Below, piece by piece: positions 31,873 to 39,852 of a stretch of DNA of 64,000 nucleotides. This DNA comes from an uncultured Pseudodesulfovibrio sp. (GTDB taxonomy: Bacteria > Desulfobacterota > Desulfovibrionia > Desulfovibrionales > Desulfovibrionaceae). The notes below the pieces were generated by a model. That model was not told the origin of the DNA. It searched no databases and saw nothing but the letters and a program-made list of their open reading frames with translations. The position numbers were made by a program, and so were the translations under genes. The stretch is from contig NZ_OY776488.1 of the NCBI RefSeq assembly GCF_963675635.1, forward strand, positions 2,438,001 to 2,502,000. The letters run 5' to 3'. How positions within the stretch are numbered: position 1 is the stretch's first letter; each line of letters starts with the position of its first letter.

Positions 31873-33269
31873 CGTATTTTCTCCAGTGGTTTCATGAAAT
31901 TCCTGTGATTGACTGTCTCCTCGCCGACGTCTGCCAACCATTCCTGCACGACCCTGCGGTCACACAGATCGCCAACCCTTGTCGAAACATGCGTATCCAT
32001 CTGCCCACCGTAGACACGGCCGGAAGGCAACGACACGTACAAGTCGATCCGATTGGTCATCAGCAGCGTGTGCAAAACAGACACCGGCTCCGGCAAACAG
32101 ATAGTCCCCTCTGGCGCATGAGAAGAGACAGCAACCGTCCCCCTCCCCCGAGCAGCAGCCGGAACCGACCGTCCAACAAGCAGGCGAGGCGGGAGGCCTT
32201 CCTTGATCCACTCCAACAGGTCACCGCCATGATCCTTGACATAGTCCCCCGGATCCTTGCCCTCGGGGACCGGCCACCGCTCGGCCTGACTGAAATTACG
32301 CTCCCACCACTTCTTGGCCCGCGTCTGCATCCTGATATTGCGCTCATCCTCTTCGGTCTGGGGGGGATACAGCTCAAAATCGAGCGCATTGCCGATCCAC
32401 AGGGAATCCTGAAGTCGAGTCCACGCCCGGGCATCAGGTTTTCCGCTCAACGTCCCTAGGGCCACAACCCCCACATTGAGATCACCCGCTGCGTGATCCA
32501 TGGCCACGCCGTCGAGCTCGGCCTCCACGATCATCCAGGCCTGCGCCGATTCACGCGTCAGCATGGGCCCCATGGCAGAGCCGGGCATAAGGATGTACTT
32601 GGAGCCGCCGAATTGCTGCATGGCTTCGGGCGTCCGACGGAAGCGAACCCGCTGTAAGACGCCCTTCCAGATAAAGGGGATCACAACGCCGATCGGCATC
32701 CATACCCGCTTGGGCTTGCCCGTTCTGGGGTTGATCTCATCGGGCAGCCCCCATGCCGTCCTGGACCGCCACAGATCTTTTCCCCGTTCTCCAGGATTCC
32801 ATCCGAGTCTAAACCGCTTCACCGCTTCAAGCGGAATACCCCGCGCATCGAGGTATTCGAGCTGCTCACCATTTTTCAGAAGATGGGCATGGGCCCAATC
32901 CACCAACTCACCAGACTTGGACCGCCAGACGTCGGCAGGCGCTGCGTGCTCTTTGGGTTGGAATGTCTCGCGTCGCCGGTCACGCACCACAGGTCGCGCC
33001 GGAGCCTGACCTGGATCGCGTCCAACCTTTTCGCACGCCTCCCGAAAGCCCATTCCCCTGACCTCGCGCAAGAACTCGATATTGTCGCCGCCCTTTTCGC
33101 AAATCCGGCACCACCAAGACCCACTGCCGCCGTTCTGCTCAGGCCAGACGCAGAACTGGTTGCTACCCCCACCACAACACGGACTGGGAGAGTGCCACTC
33201 GCCTCCATTCGTACCGCTCACGTATTTTGGCTCGGTCCCTATCTCTCGAAGCAAGTCCAGGACGTTCAT
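31869..33269 (-). CDS. DNA primase (CHC2 zinc finger plus Toprim)
   Basis: A 466-residue protein. The start at 33269 has GGAGG 5 bases upstream and is preferred to 33329, which has no ribosome site and would put a palindrome (33287-33306) inside the coding region. The N-terminus has the zinc finger with CC, then CVWP, then CRICEKGGDNIEFLREV. A Toprim-like EAELDGVAMDHAAGD segment follows at mid-length. It would make primers for the helicase encoded upstream. Confidence 0.7.
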   Translation of the reverse strand: MNVLDLLREIGTEPKYVSGTNGGEWHSPSPCCGGGSNQFCVWPEQNGGSGSWWCRICEKGGDNIEFLREVRGMGFREACEKVGRDPGQAPARPVVRDRRRETFQPKEHAAPADVWRSKSGELVDWAHAHLLKNGEQLEYLDARGIPLEAVKRFRLGWNPGERGKDLWRSRTAWGLPDEINPRTGKPKRVWMPIGVVIPFIWKGVLQRVRFRRTPEAMQQFGGSKYILMPGSAMGPMLTRESAQAWMIVEAELDGVAMDHAAGDLNVGVVALGTLSGKPDARAWTRLQDSLWIGNALDFELYPPQTEEDERNIRMQTRAKKWWERNFSQAERWPVPEGKDPGDYVKDHGGDLLEWIKEGLPPRLLVGRSVPAAARGRGTVAVSSHAPEGTICLPEPVSVLHTLLMTNRIDLYVSLPSGRVYGGQMDTHVSTRVGDLCDRRVVQEWLADVGEETVNHRNFMKPLEKIR

Positions 33270-33286
33270 GAAATCCTCCACGGACG

Positions 33287-33544
33287 ATCGGACCATATGG
33301 ACCGATGTGTTTTTGAAAAGGTCCGGCATGTTAATCTATTCATATTTCTTACTCTTTTATCTTTTTTGGACGATAGGACCGAAAAAGATGTAAAAAAATA
33401 TTTTGAAAACACAGTTATTCTTTAGATCAGAAAACGCCGAGAATGGGTTTTATGGTCCAGACGCACCTATCCATCCAATCCTTTCAACGGGTTGTATCTA
33501 TGGACGATGGCAAAACCACGTCCGTCCACTCGGTCCTATGGTCC
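33287..33544. repeat. Iteron-like repeats between primase and helicase genes
   Basis: The motif CGGTCC(A)TATGGTCC occurs at 33289-33304 (minus orientation), in the variant CGGTCCTATCGTCC at 33368-33381 (minus), and as CGGTCCTATGGTCC at 33531-33544 (plus). ATCGG-A-CCATATGG-A-CCGAT at 33287-33306 is an almost perfect 20-bp palindrome. Partial copies lie at 33451 and 33498. Between them the DNA is AT rich. Such arrays occur at phage origins and at repressor operators. Confidence 0.45.
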
Positions 33545-33545
33545 A

Positions 33546-35129
33546 TCATTTGTGCTTCCACCCCTCGGCCTCGATCTGCTCAAGCACTTCGGAGAGAATG
33601 CCGACCCCCCAATAGCGATAAGTCCCCTTCTTCTCACGTTTAAATCGCTTTTGCATGAGATTGCCGAAGATTTTTTGAGGAATCGTTTTTTTCTTCGAGT
33701 AGTTCTTCTCGAAGAACCAACAGAAAACGTCGTAGATGGCTGTGGCACTGACCCAAATATTCTCCGGGTCGCTGTCGACAAAGCAGCATTCATCAAGGAA
33801 GTCTGCTAGCAGATCCTCATCTCGCCGATATTCCGCCGTTGCTTCGAGGACTTTCTCCGGAGGATTCAGTCCGTGCTCCTGCCACTCCAGACACCCCCGG
33901 ACCAACCAGGCCAGGATGCCAGACCGCTCGGCTTTGACCTTCTCCCCGAGTTCGAGATCCACAGGTCGTTCATTGTCAACCCGGGGCTTCCTCTTCACGA
34001 AACTGAGATCAAAGGGGACCAGGTGCATCCGCTCCCAGAATGCGAAGTCATCTGCCGACGCATGGGGCTTGTGGTTGGTGAGCAGGAAAAGCTGATGGGA
34101 CGGCTTGAACGAGATCATCCTCATATTGCCATAGCCATGACGGCCGGTCAGGCTGTCGCCGCCGGAGAACCACTTCACGCGGCTGGCGCTGAATTTCCGT
34201 CCCTCATCAGTTTCGGAAGCAAAAGCAAGCCGCCGGCCACGGAGGGCCATGATGTCCGGCGTAGGGCCGGAGGAGTTTCTGGACACACCTTGGTCCAGGA
34301 GCATTTCTGCGGGGATGGGGCCGGCCAAGTCACCTAGGACTTCTTGGATTGTCTCGACCATGTAGGATTTGCCATTGCGGCCCTGGCCATGAAGAACGGC
34401 GAAGACGTGTTCCGGAGCGACGCCGAAACAGGCATATCCGAACAGGCGGCGTAAGTAGTCCGCCATTTCCTGGTCGTCGCTCATGATTTCAAGGACAGAT
34501 TTCTCCCACGCCTCTCGGGGAGCATCAATGCCTTTCCATTCTGTCGGGCTGGCCTTGAGAATATAGTCCCCCGGCTCCCCTCCCCGGAGCACACCAGTCC
34601 GAAGGTCCAACACTCCGTTGGCGCACCCGAGCAGCCACGGATCCGCGTCAAGCTCATCGCCGAGGATGTGAAGCGGCCCTTCCCGCATGGTGTGAGCGAA
34701 CTCCAGGCACTTGTTGCGCCCGTTGTCATTGCGCAGCTGGTTGACCTTCTTGGCCACCATGTCATGGAGAGTATTCAGGCGCTTGGCTTCTTCCTTGTCT
34801 TCAGCATTGAGGTATTGCTTCCACAGTTGCCTGCGCTCCTCGTCGTAGGCATCGACCACGTCTTCAACCGCAGCCTTGGCTGTATCCAGCTCATCCAGAT
34901 TCCAATGGGCGCCATTGAACCAGAGCCATTCCTTGGTCTGTTTGTTGAAAACGTATTTCCCCCGATGGATGGCGGCGTACAACATGCCGTCGCCCAGCTG
35001 GCCGCATCGGGCGCACTGCTGGATGAACTCCGAGGTGAATTCTACGCCTGCGGCCTGAGGGCCGTTGCCGCCATCGACAACCGCATCCTCCTCGGCCCGC
35101 CTCTCTTCGATACGCTCACGGATACTCAT
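33546..35129 (-). CDS. SF3 D5-type primase/helicase (P4 C-terminal domain)
   Basis: A 527-residue protein. The start at 35129 follows AAGGA and is preferred to 35186. It carries the D5-like N-terminal domain (FAHTMREGPLHILGDELDAD, LGCANGVLDLRTG), Walker A VLHGQGRNGKSYM near residue 225 and the C-terminal FKPSHQLFLLTNHKPHA and FWERMHLVPF motifs that define phage/plasmid SF3 helicases. It would unwind the prophage origin. Confidence 0.8.
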   Translation of the reverse strand: MSIRERIEERRAEEDAVVDGGNGPQAAGVEFTSEFIQQCARCGQLGDGMLYAAIHRGKYVFNKQTKEWLWFNGAHWNLDELDTAKAAVEDVVDAYDEERRQLWKQYLNAEDKEEAKRLNTLHDMVAKKVNQLRNDNGRNKCLEFAHTMREGPLHILGDELDADPWLLGCANGVLDLRTGVLRGGEPGDYILKASPTEWKGIDAPREAWEKSVLEIMSDDQEMADYLRRLFGYACFGVAPEHVFAVLHGQGRNGKSYMVETIQEVLGDLAGPIPAEMLLDQGVSRNSSGPTPDIMALRGRRLAFASETDEGRKFSASRVKWFSGGDSLTGRHGYGNMRMISFKPSHQLFLLTNHKPHASADDFAFWERMHLVPFDLSFVKRKPRVDNERPVDLELGEKVKAERSGILAWLVRGCLEWQEHGLNPPEKVLEATAEYRRDEDLLADFLDECCFVDSDPENIWVSATAIYDVFCWFFEKNYSKKKTIPQKIFGNLMQKRFKREKKGTYRYWGVGILSEVLEQIEAEGWKHK

Positions 35130-35485
35130 GCCGCCATCCTTTATGTGATCAGCCACGAACCACACCTCCAACTGTTTCACAGCCAACCAGAATTACAGCA
35201 CAATTCCCATTTTCCCACCCAACAAAAACACCACAAACGACCAAACACCGCGCTGATGATGACCCCTGTATCTGAGGACCTAGGAAGGACCCACTAGAGC
35301 ATATCGGCCCCATTGGATGATTGGGATGTTCTTCTTTGGGTGAGGGAGAGGGGAGTGCGGAGGGCGGCGGCCCCCCATCAAGAGAAAAGGATGCGACCGT
35401 CCCGGTCGCTATGATGAAAGAGACAGTCCAAACTACCAGGGAGGCCCGTGGAACAAGGGTTTGATGGACATATACATTAACAATA
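35130..35485. other. Non-coding gap between helicase and truncated capsid
   Basis: No gene with a ribosome site is visible. It includes GC-rich and purine-rich blocks and one short perfect hairpin GCGACCG-TCC-CGGTCGC (around 35,393-35,409). Part of it may be the decayed 3' end of the capsid gene at 35486, since one shifted minus frame stays open through 35,300. Confidence 0.4.
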
Positions 35486-36133
35486 CTAGCAAGTGTCGTT
35501 GTCCAGCGGAAGGCCGGTATGGAACATCCAGGTGATGCCGAGCCATGTACGGGATTCCGTGCCCTTGAGCCAGGGGTACTGTTCTCCGGCGTAGTCGCTG
35601 GACTTGAACTCCTGGATATTGAGCATCTCGTTCCACTGATGCGGACCAACTACTGCGAAACGATGACCATCATCCGGCACATCATTGGCATTCAGAGTAC
35701 CAAACGCCTGAAGGATCTTATCCTTGGTCAGACCGGATGTATTCTCGGCCACCACATTGGCTGCACCGCCGAGCTTGGTGATGATCAATTCATCGATCTT
35801 GCGACCCAAGGCCCATGCACCGGCATTGGCCGCAACCTGTTTTTCATCGCCCTTGTCCTTGAGCTCGTCGAGCTTGTCGATGTACTCGGCGGCGTACCAG
35901 TCGGACAACGTGCAGGACACGTTGGAATGGTTGAGGTTCATGAGCGGCACGTTGCCATGGCGGGTTTTCTTGCCAGCTGCGCCCTTACCTACCTTCTGAA
36001 AGACGCACTTGGAGCCTTCGACTTCGGTCTGGAGGCGGACGGTCTGGCGCATTTTGGAGCCCTGGGCCTGATAGGCCTGATGCACCATTTCAACATATTG
36101 GGTTACAAAACCATTACTGACAGTCGTGGACAT
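35486..36133 (-). pseudogene. Truncated major capsid protein gene of another phage
   Basis: A 215-residue reading frame matching the N-terminal two thirds of a P2/Mu-unrelated capsid family: MSTTVSNGFVTQYVEMVHQA, NHSNVSCTLSDWYAAEYIDK, GHRFAVVGPHQWNEML and TWMFHTGLPLDND. Homologues I remember run about 90-100 residues further. Here a TAG follows DTC and the open frame continues only after a shift. The prophage already has a protease-capsid fusion, so this is probably a remnant of a second phage. Confidence 0.6.
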
Positions 36134-36481
36134 CGTTTTCTCCTTGTCCGTTACAAATTCTTAACGAGTCCGGGTATCCGAGCTGTGTCCTGTCAACGGG
36201 TGTCCACATAACCTTCAGCGAAACCATTCCGCCATGATTGCAAGGGCCGTTTTCCGAAACCTCCGGGCCGGGTGAAAAACCTAGCACGGGGTTTTCAAAA
36301 AACAGATGAATGTGATTGAATGTACCGTAGAATCGCTTGATAAGTATAAAAAATCATCTTGACACGGTTTGATTTTCGGTCATTTTCGCCAGCCATGACA
36401 GACACTTTCAACGCCATTCCTTTTGCCAATCCATAAGGAGTTGTGTAGGCTTGAGAAAATTGTCATTTTCTGGAGGTACGA
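36134..36481. other. AT-rich non-coding gap at the prophage edge
   Basis: 348 bases without a convincing gene. It separates minus-strand phage genes from plus-strand chromosomal genes and includes long A/T runs and a TTGACA-like box near 36,359. No tRNA or repeat that could be an att site was found by eye. Confidence 0.4.
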
Positions 36482-37030
36482 ATGCCTGGTGAACGTTTTC
36501 AAATCTTTTTCCCGGAAATCAGTTCTGGCAGGCTGGAATGTCGCCTGATTGCCAGTAACTCCCATTACGACTTGAGCGTTCAATCCACGTTTTCCGAACC
36601 CCTCAAAGACCTGTTTCGCTGTCTGTGTGACGTCCACGGGCTGGATGCTCCGACCGACATGGAAAAAGACTACCGGCATACAGAATTCGAATGGGGAGGC
36701 GAAGGCTGGCTCTATTACTGGTCAATCACCCCGAAACCCGGCGGAAAACTCGACATCGCTGTGGATTTCAAGGGGAAACGCGAAGTGGACGGCGATGAAT
36801 TTCCGGTCTGGAAAATCGAAACCACGACAACATGGCGCTCCCTTGCCGACCAGGTCTTCACCCAGGCCTCGGAAATGCTCTGGATGTATGGTTTCACTGG
36901 CTACTATGACCGCTGGACCAAGGATTTCCCCACCGGGCCCATGATGCGGCTGGGGCACCTGCTCCATGACAAGCCGATAGACACCGACGACTTCTCCCGC
37001 GAGCTGGGCTACCTGGCCGAGACACGGTAA
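36482..37030 (+). CDS. Conserved hypothetical protein
   Basis: A 182-residue protein beginning MPGERFQIFFPEISSG. It is aromatic rich with a WGGEGWLYYWSITPKPGG strand segment and YYDRWTKDFPTGPMMRLGHL near the end. GGAGG lies upstream. It is 5 bases before the glycosylase gene, likely the same transcript. No family recognised. Confidence 0.5.
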   Translation: MPGERFQIFFPEISSGRLECRLIASNSHYDLSVQSTFSEPLKDLFRCLCDVHGLDAPTDMEKDYRHTEFEWGGEGWLYYWSITPKPGGKLDIAVDFKGKREVDGDEFPVWKIETTTTWRSLADQVFTQASEMLWMYGFTGYYDRWTKDFPTGPMMRLGHLLHDKPIDTDDFSRELGYLAETR

Positions 37031-37035
37031 CGCCT

Positions 37036-37476
37036 ATGCGGCTCTGGACCGTGCACCCCAAATATCTTGACGCCAAGGGATTGGTTGCGCTCTGGCGCGA
37101 AGGCTTGCTTGCGCGCAAGGTTCTTCATGGTCTCACCAAAGGCTACAGGAACCACCCGCAACTCATCCGCTTCCGGGCTCACCCCGACCCGTTGACCGCC
37201 ATTGACGCATACCTGTCTGCTGTCCTGACGGAATCTCTCGAACGCGGCTACCATTTCGACGCGAGTAAGATCGACGAGACTGCGGCCGTGACATCCATTG
37301 AAGAAACAGCGGGCCAGCTTGAATATGAATGGCGCCATTTGAGAGAAAAACTGGCAAAGCGCGACCCGGGACGACTCAAAGACTTTGAAGCGATAGAAAG
37401 GCCGGACGCACATCCGTTGTTCATGATCGTTGATGGAGATATTCAAGAGTGGGAAAAGAGACTCCAAAAAGACTGA
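37036..37476 (+). CDS. Pyrimidine dimer DNA glycosylase / endonuclease V-like
   Basis: A 146-residue protein with the bacterial pyrimidine-dimer glycosylase opening MRLWTVHPKYLDAKGLVALW, followed by REGLLARKVL and GYRNHPQLIRFR. The family flips out UV dimers and cleaves the glycosidic bond. The WREG Glu aligns with the YREL catalytic Glu of T4 endonuclease V, but the T4 N-terminal Thr nucleophile is not obvious here (residue 2 is Arg). The last third is helical and charged. Confidence 0.7.
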   Translation: MRLWTVHPKYLDAKGLVALWREGLLARKVLHGLTKGYRNHPQLIRFRAHPDPLTAIDAYLSAVLTESLERGYHFDASKIDETAAVTSIEETAGQLEYEWRHLREKLAKRDPGRLKDFEAIERPDAHPLFMIVDGDIQEWEKRLQKD

Positions 37477-37545
37477 GGAGAATGGACATCGGCATTGACT
37501 TCGGGTAGTTACAGCCCCCTCTATACTCAAACAAAGGAATCACGC

Positions 37546-38139
37546 ATGAACAAGTGTTTCAACATCATCTTTCTCTTTTCTCTCCTCATCATGACAGGAT
37601 GTGCATCATCCCAGATGATGAAAGTGCCAACTGACATCGCCCCTTACAGTGCAGACCCGGAAAAAGCCACGGTCGTCTTCATGCGCCCGTCATCTTTTGG
37701 CGGAGCCATTCAATCCTACGCATTCCAGTATGATGATGAAAGCCCGGAGTTCGTCGGTATCGTCTCCACCAACTACAAGATCGCCTACCAGACGACGCCC
37801 GGAAAGCACCTCTTCATGATCATGGGAGAAAACGCTGATTTTCTTCAGGCCGACCTTGCGCCCAACCACATCTATTACGTGGTCATTGAACCACACATGG
37901 GTTTCATGACGGCACGTTTCTCGCTGGACCCGATACTCGCATCGCAATTCGACAGCCAGAGCTTCAAGGATGATCTGGCTGAATGCGATTTCGTTCAAAA
38001 CACACCCGCTTCCACGGAGTGGTTCGAAAAACACAAGGCAGATATCATCAAAAAATATCAGTCTTACTACCCGGACTGGCTTGAAGACGTGGAAGACCAA
38101 CATCACCTTACACCGGAAGACGGTCGCCCTCTCAACTAA
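37546..38139 (+). CDS. Lipoprotein of unknown function
   Basis: A 197-residue protein with signal peptide MNKCFNIIFLFSLLIMTGCAS; the lipobox is MTGC. The start at 37546 follows AAAGGA. Residues 40-110 contain ATVVFMRPSSFGGAIQSYAF and a TTPGKHLFMIMGENADFLQA segment resembling DUF2846-type outer membrane-attached proteins. No catalytic motif was seen. Confidence 0.6.
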   Translation: MNKCFNIIFLFSLLIMTGCASSQMMKVPTDIAPYSADPEKATVVFMRPSSFGGAIQSYAFQYDDESPEFVGIVSTNYKIAYQTTPGKHLFMIMGENADFLQADLAPNHIYYVVIEPHMGFMTARFSLDPILASQFDSQSFKDDLAECDFVQNTPASTEWFEKHKADIIKKYQSYYPDWLEDVEDQHHLTPEDGRPLN

Positions 38140-38160
38140 AACACCACGCCCGAGGGTTTC

Positions 38161-38577
38161 ATGAAATCATACCGCAAAGAACTCTTCTACGAAGTCCCGA
38201 CCCGCCGGGCGTTCATCAACATCACGGACGATGTTGAGGCCTGCCTCCGCGAATCCGGCATCTGCGAGGGGCTGTGCCTGGTCAACGCCATGCACATCAC
38301 GGCCTCGGTTTTCATCAATGACGATGAGTCCGGGCTGCATCACGACTATGAAGTCTGGCTGGAGAAACTCGCCCCGCACGAACCTGTGAATCAGTATCGA
38401 CATAACGGATACGAGGATAATGCGGACGCACACATGAAAAGACAGGTCATGGGCCGGGAAGTGGTGGTCGCCATTACCAACGGCCAGCTCGATTTCGGCA
38501 CCTGGGAGCGCATCTTCTACGGAGAGTTCGACGGACGCCGCAAAAAACGCGTCCTGGTCAAAATCATCGGAGAATAA
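38161..38577 (+). CDS. yjbQ: YjbQ-family protein (UPF0047)
   Basis: A 138-residue protein almost identical in layout to Yjb[41 protein letters not shown], then a [15 protein letters not shown] block with [20 protein letters not shown] and the [20 protein letters not shown] end. YjbQ has weak thiamine-phosphate synthase activity and a His-based metal site (HITAS, NADAH). It lies directly upstream of the tRNA-Arg gene. Confidence 0.85.
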   Translation: MKSYRKELFYEVPTRRAFINITDDVEACLRESGICEGLCLVNAMHITASVFINDDESGLHHDYEVWLEKLAPHEPVNQYRHNGYEDNADAHMKRQVMGREVVVAITNGQLDFGTWERIFYGEFDGRRKKRVLVKIIGE

Positions 38578-38636
38578 CGCGCAATCACGAATATCCTTGA
38601 CCTTCGGGCCTTCCCTCTATTATGAGAAATCCCCGT

Positions 38637-38713
38637 GCGCCAGTAGCTCAGTTGGATAGAGCATCGGCCTTCTAAGCCGACGGCCGGGGGTTCGAATCCT
38701 CCCTGGCGCACCA
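38637..38713 (+). tRNA. tRNA-Arg (anticodon UCU)
   Basis: A complete cloverleaf: acceptor GCGCCAG/CTGGCGC, D arm GCTC/GAGC, anticodon arm TCGGC-CTTCTAA-GCCGA with anticodon TCT at loop positions 34-36, T arm with GGTTCGAATCC, and encoded CCA at 38711-38713. The 3' part (38667-38713) is one of the two direct repeats bounding the island. Confidence 0.9.
38667..38713. repeat. attL core, 47-bp direct repeat
   Basis: This 3' portion of tRNA-Arg (anticodon stem-loop through CCA) is identical to 50021-50067. The integrase gene starts 117 bases later. Bases immediately before and after the two copies differ, so the identical block is exactly 47 bp. Confidence 0.85.
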
Positions 38714-38723
38714 CAGGAAAAGC

Positions 38724-38754
38724 AAAGGATTCAAGCGTAATGCTTGAATCCTTT
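38724..38754 (+). terminator. Intrinsic terminator after tRNA-Arg
   Basis: AAAGGATTCAAGC pairs with GCTTGAATCCTTT (13 bp, GTAAT loop) followed by a T-rich tract. It lies inside the island, so the island brings a replacement terminator for the tRNA; the original one is at 50076. Confidence 0.75.
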
Positions 38755-38830
38755 TTCTTTTTTCTTTTGTGCCGACTTGCTTTTTTGCTCCAAATTTGCT
38801 CCACTCATAGTCAGAAAAGGAGCAAATACA

Positions 38831-39820
38831 ATGGCGAGCATCCGCAAGCGTGGCCCTTATCAATGGGAAGTCAGAATCCGCAAAAAAGGCTACTCCACCC
38901 AATCAAAGACATTCTCCAAGAAAGCTGATGCCGACGAATGGGCGCGTGAAATCGAGTCCGAAATGACACGCAGTGTATTCATGTCCCGTAAAGAGGCTGA
39001 ATCCACTACGCTTGATGACGCATTGGAACGCTTCAAAGAGGAGTTCCTTCCAAAGTATGCCCAGCCAAAACAGATGAAGAGCAGGATCAACGTTCTCCAA
39101 AAGCATGACATATGCAAAATGACGCTTGCAGGGATACGAGGGAAAGATATCGCCAACTATATCAAATACCGAGAAATTAAAGGCCGCTCTTCCCAAACAA
39201 TTCTCCATGAAGTCAACCTGATCTCAAGGATATTCGAAATCTCCCGCAAAGATTGGGGGATGGAATCTCTGAGCAACCCCACCAAGCGAGTAAACAAGCC
39301 CAAACAAGCCAAAGGCCGAACTCGTCGAGTAAACAAGGGCGAAGAGAAAAAGCTGTTTGATAAACTCCCAGAAGAATTGAAGCCGATAGTGTCATTCGCC
39401 TTGGAAACGGCCATGAGACGCGGTGAAATTGCGATGATGCGATGGGAGCATGTGGACTTGAAAAAACGCTATGTCCATTTACCGAAAACGAAGAATGGCG
39501 AGGCGAGGTCAGTCCCCCTCTCGCCAGCGGCCCTGAAAGTCTTAAAGAACATCCCCAGACGGATAGCAGGTGATGTGTTTACTCTTCACCCAGACACAAT
39601 TTCAAAGTGGTTTAGGGCAGCTGCGGATGGTGCAGGAATGAAGGATTTGCGGTTTCATGATCTGCGCCATGAGGCTACGAGTAGGTTCTTTGAGAACACT
39701 GACTTGGACTTCATGGAGGTGAAGGGAATTACCGGGCATAAGAGTTTGCAGATGTTGTCAAGGTATAGCCACTTGAGGGCGCATAGGCTGGCGGGTAGGC
39801 TGGCCGGAGAGAAGAGGTAA
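38831..39820 (+). CDS. int: Tyrosine site-specific integrase of the island
   Basis: A 329-residue tyrosine recombinase. The start at 38831 follows AAAGGAG; a longer start at 38744 is unlikely. An Arm-binding N-terminal domain (MASIRKRGPYQWEVRIRKKG) is followed by the core-binding helices and the catalytic domain with TAMRRGEIAMMRWEHVD (Arg), HDLRHEATSRFFE (HxxR) and GHKSLQMLSRYSHLR (His and Tyr). Catalytic residues are all present, so it is probably active for the 47-bp tRNA-Arg core. Confidence 0.9.
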   Translation: MASIRKRGPYQWEVRIRKKGYSTQSKTFSKKADADEWAREIESEMTRSVFMSRKEAESTTLDDALERFKEEFLPKYAQPKQMKSRINVLQKHDICKMTLAGIRGKDIANYIKYREIKGRSSQTILHEVNLISRIFEISRKDWGMESLSNPTKRVNKPKQAKGRTRRVNKGEEKKLFDKLPEELKPIVSFALETAMRRGEIAMMRWEHVDLKKRYVHLPKTKNGEARSVPLSPAALKVLKNIPRRIAGDVFTLHPDTISKWFRAAADGAGMKDLRFHDLRHEATSRFFENTDLDFMEVKGITGHKSLQMLSRYSHLRAHRLAGRLAGEKR

Positions 39821-39852
39821 CCTAAGACATCTAGACATTTTTCTATACAGGA

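Larger units (their letters stand above)
1..36133. mobile_element. Lambda-like siphovirus prophage, left end outside the window
   Basis: A continuous block of phage genes: regulatory genes, cargo genes, replication genes, terminase, head, lysis-like and tail modules in the usual siphovirus order. The late block is transcribed leftward from about 35.1 kb to 8.3 kb with overlapping or near-overlapping genes. No integrase belonging to this prophage is visible, so it presumably lies left of base 1. The right boundary is set at the truncated capsid gene. No att repeat could be matched for this element, so the exact right edge is uncertain by a few hundred bases. Confidence 0.85.

Noticed and set aside
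33270..33329. Longer primase start at 33329
   Set aside because: No ribosome site upstream, and it would include the palindrome. The inner ATG at 33269 has GGAGG.
1..36133. Gene transfer agent instead of prophage
   Set aside because: A repressor, replication genes and lysogenic cargo are present, as in a true prophage.
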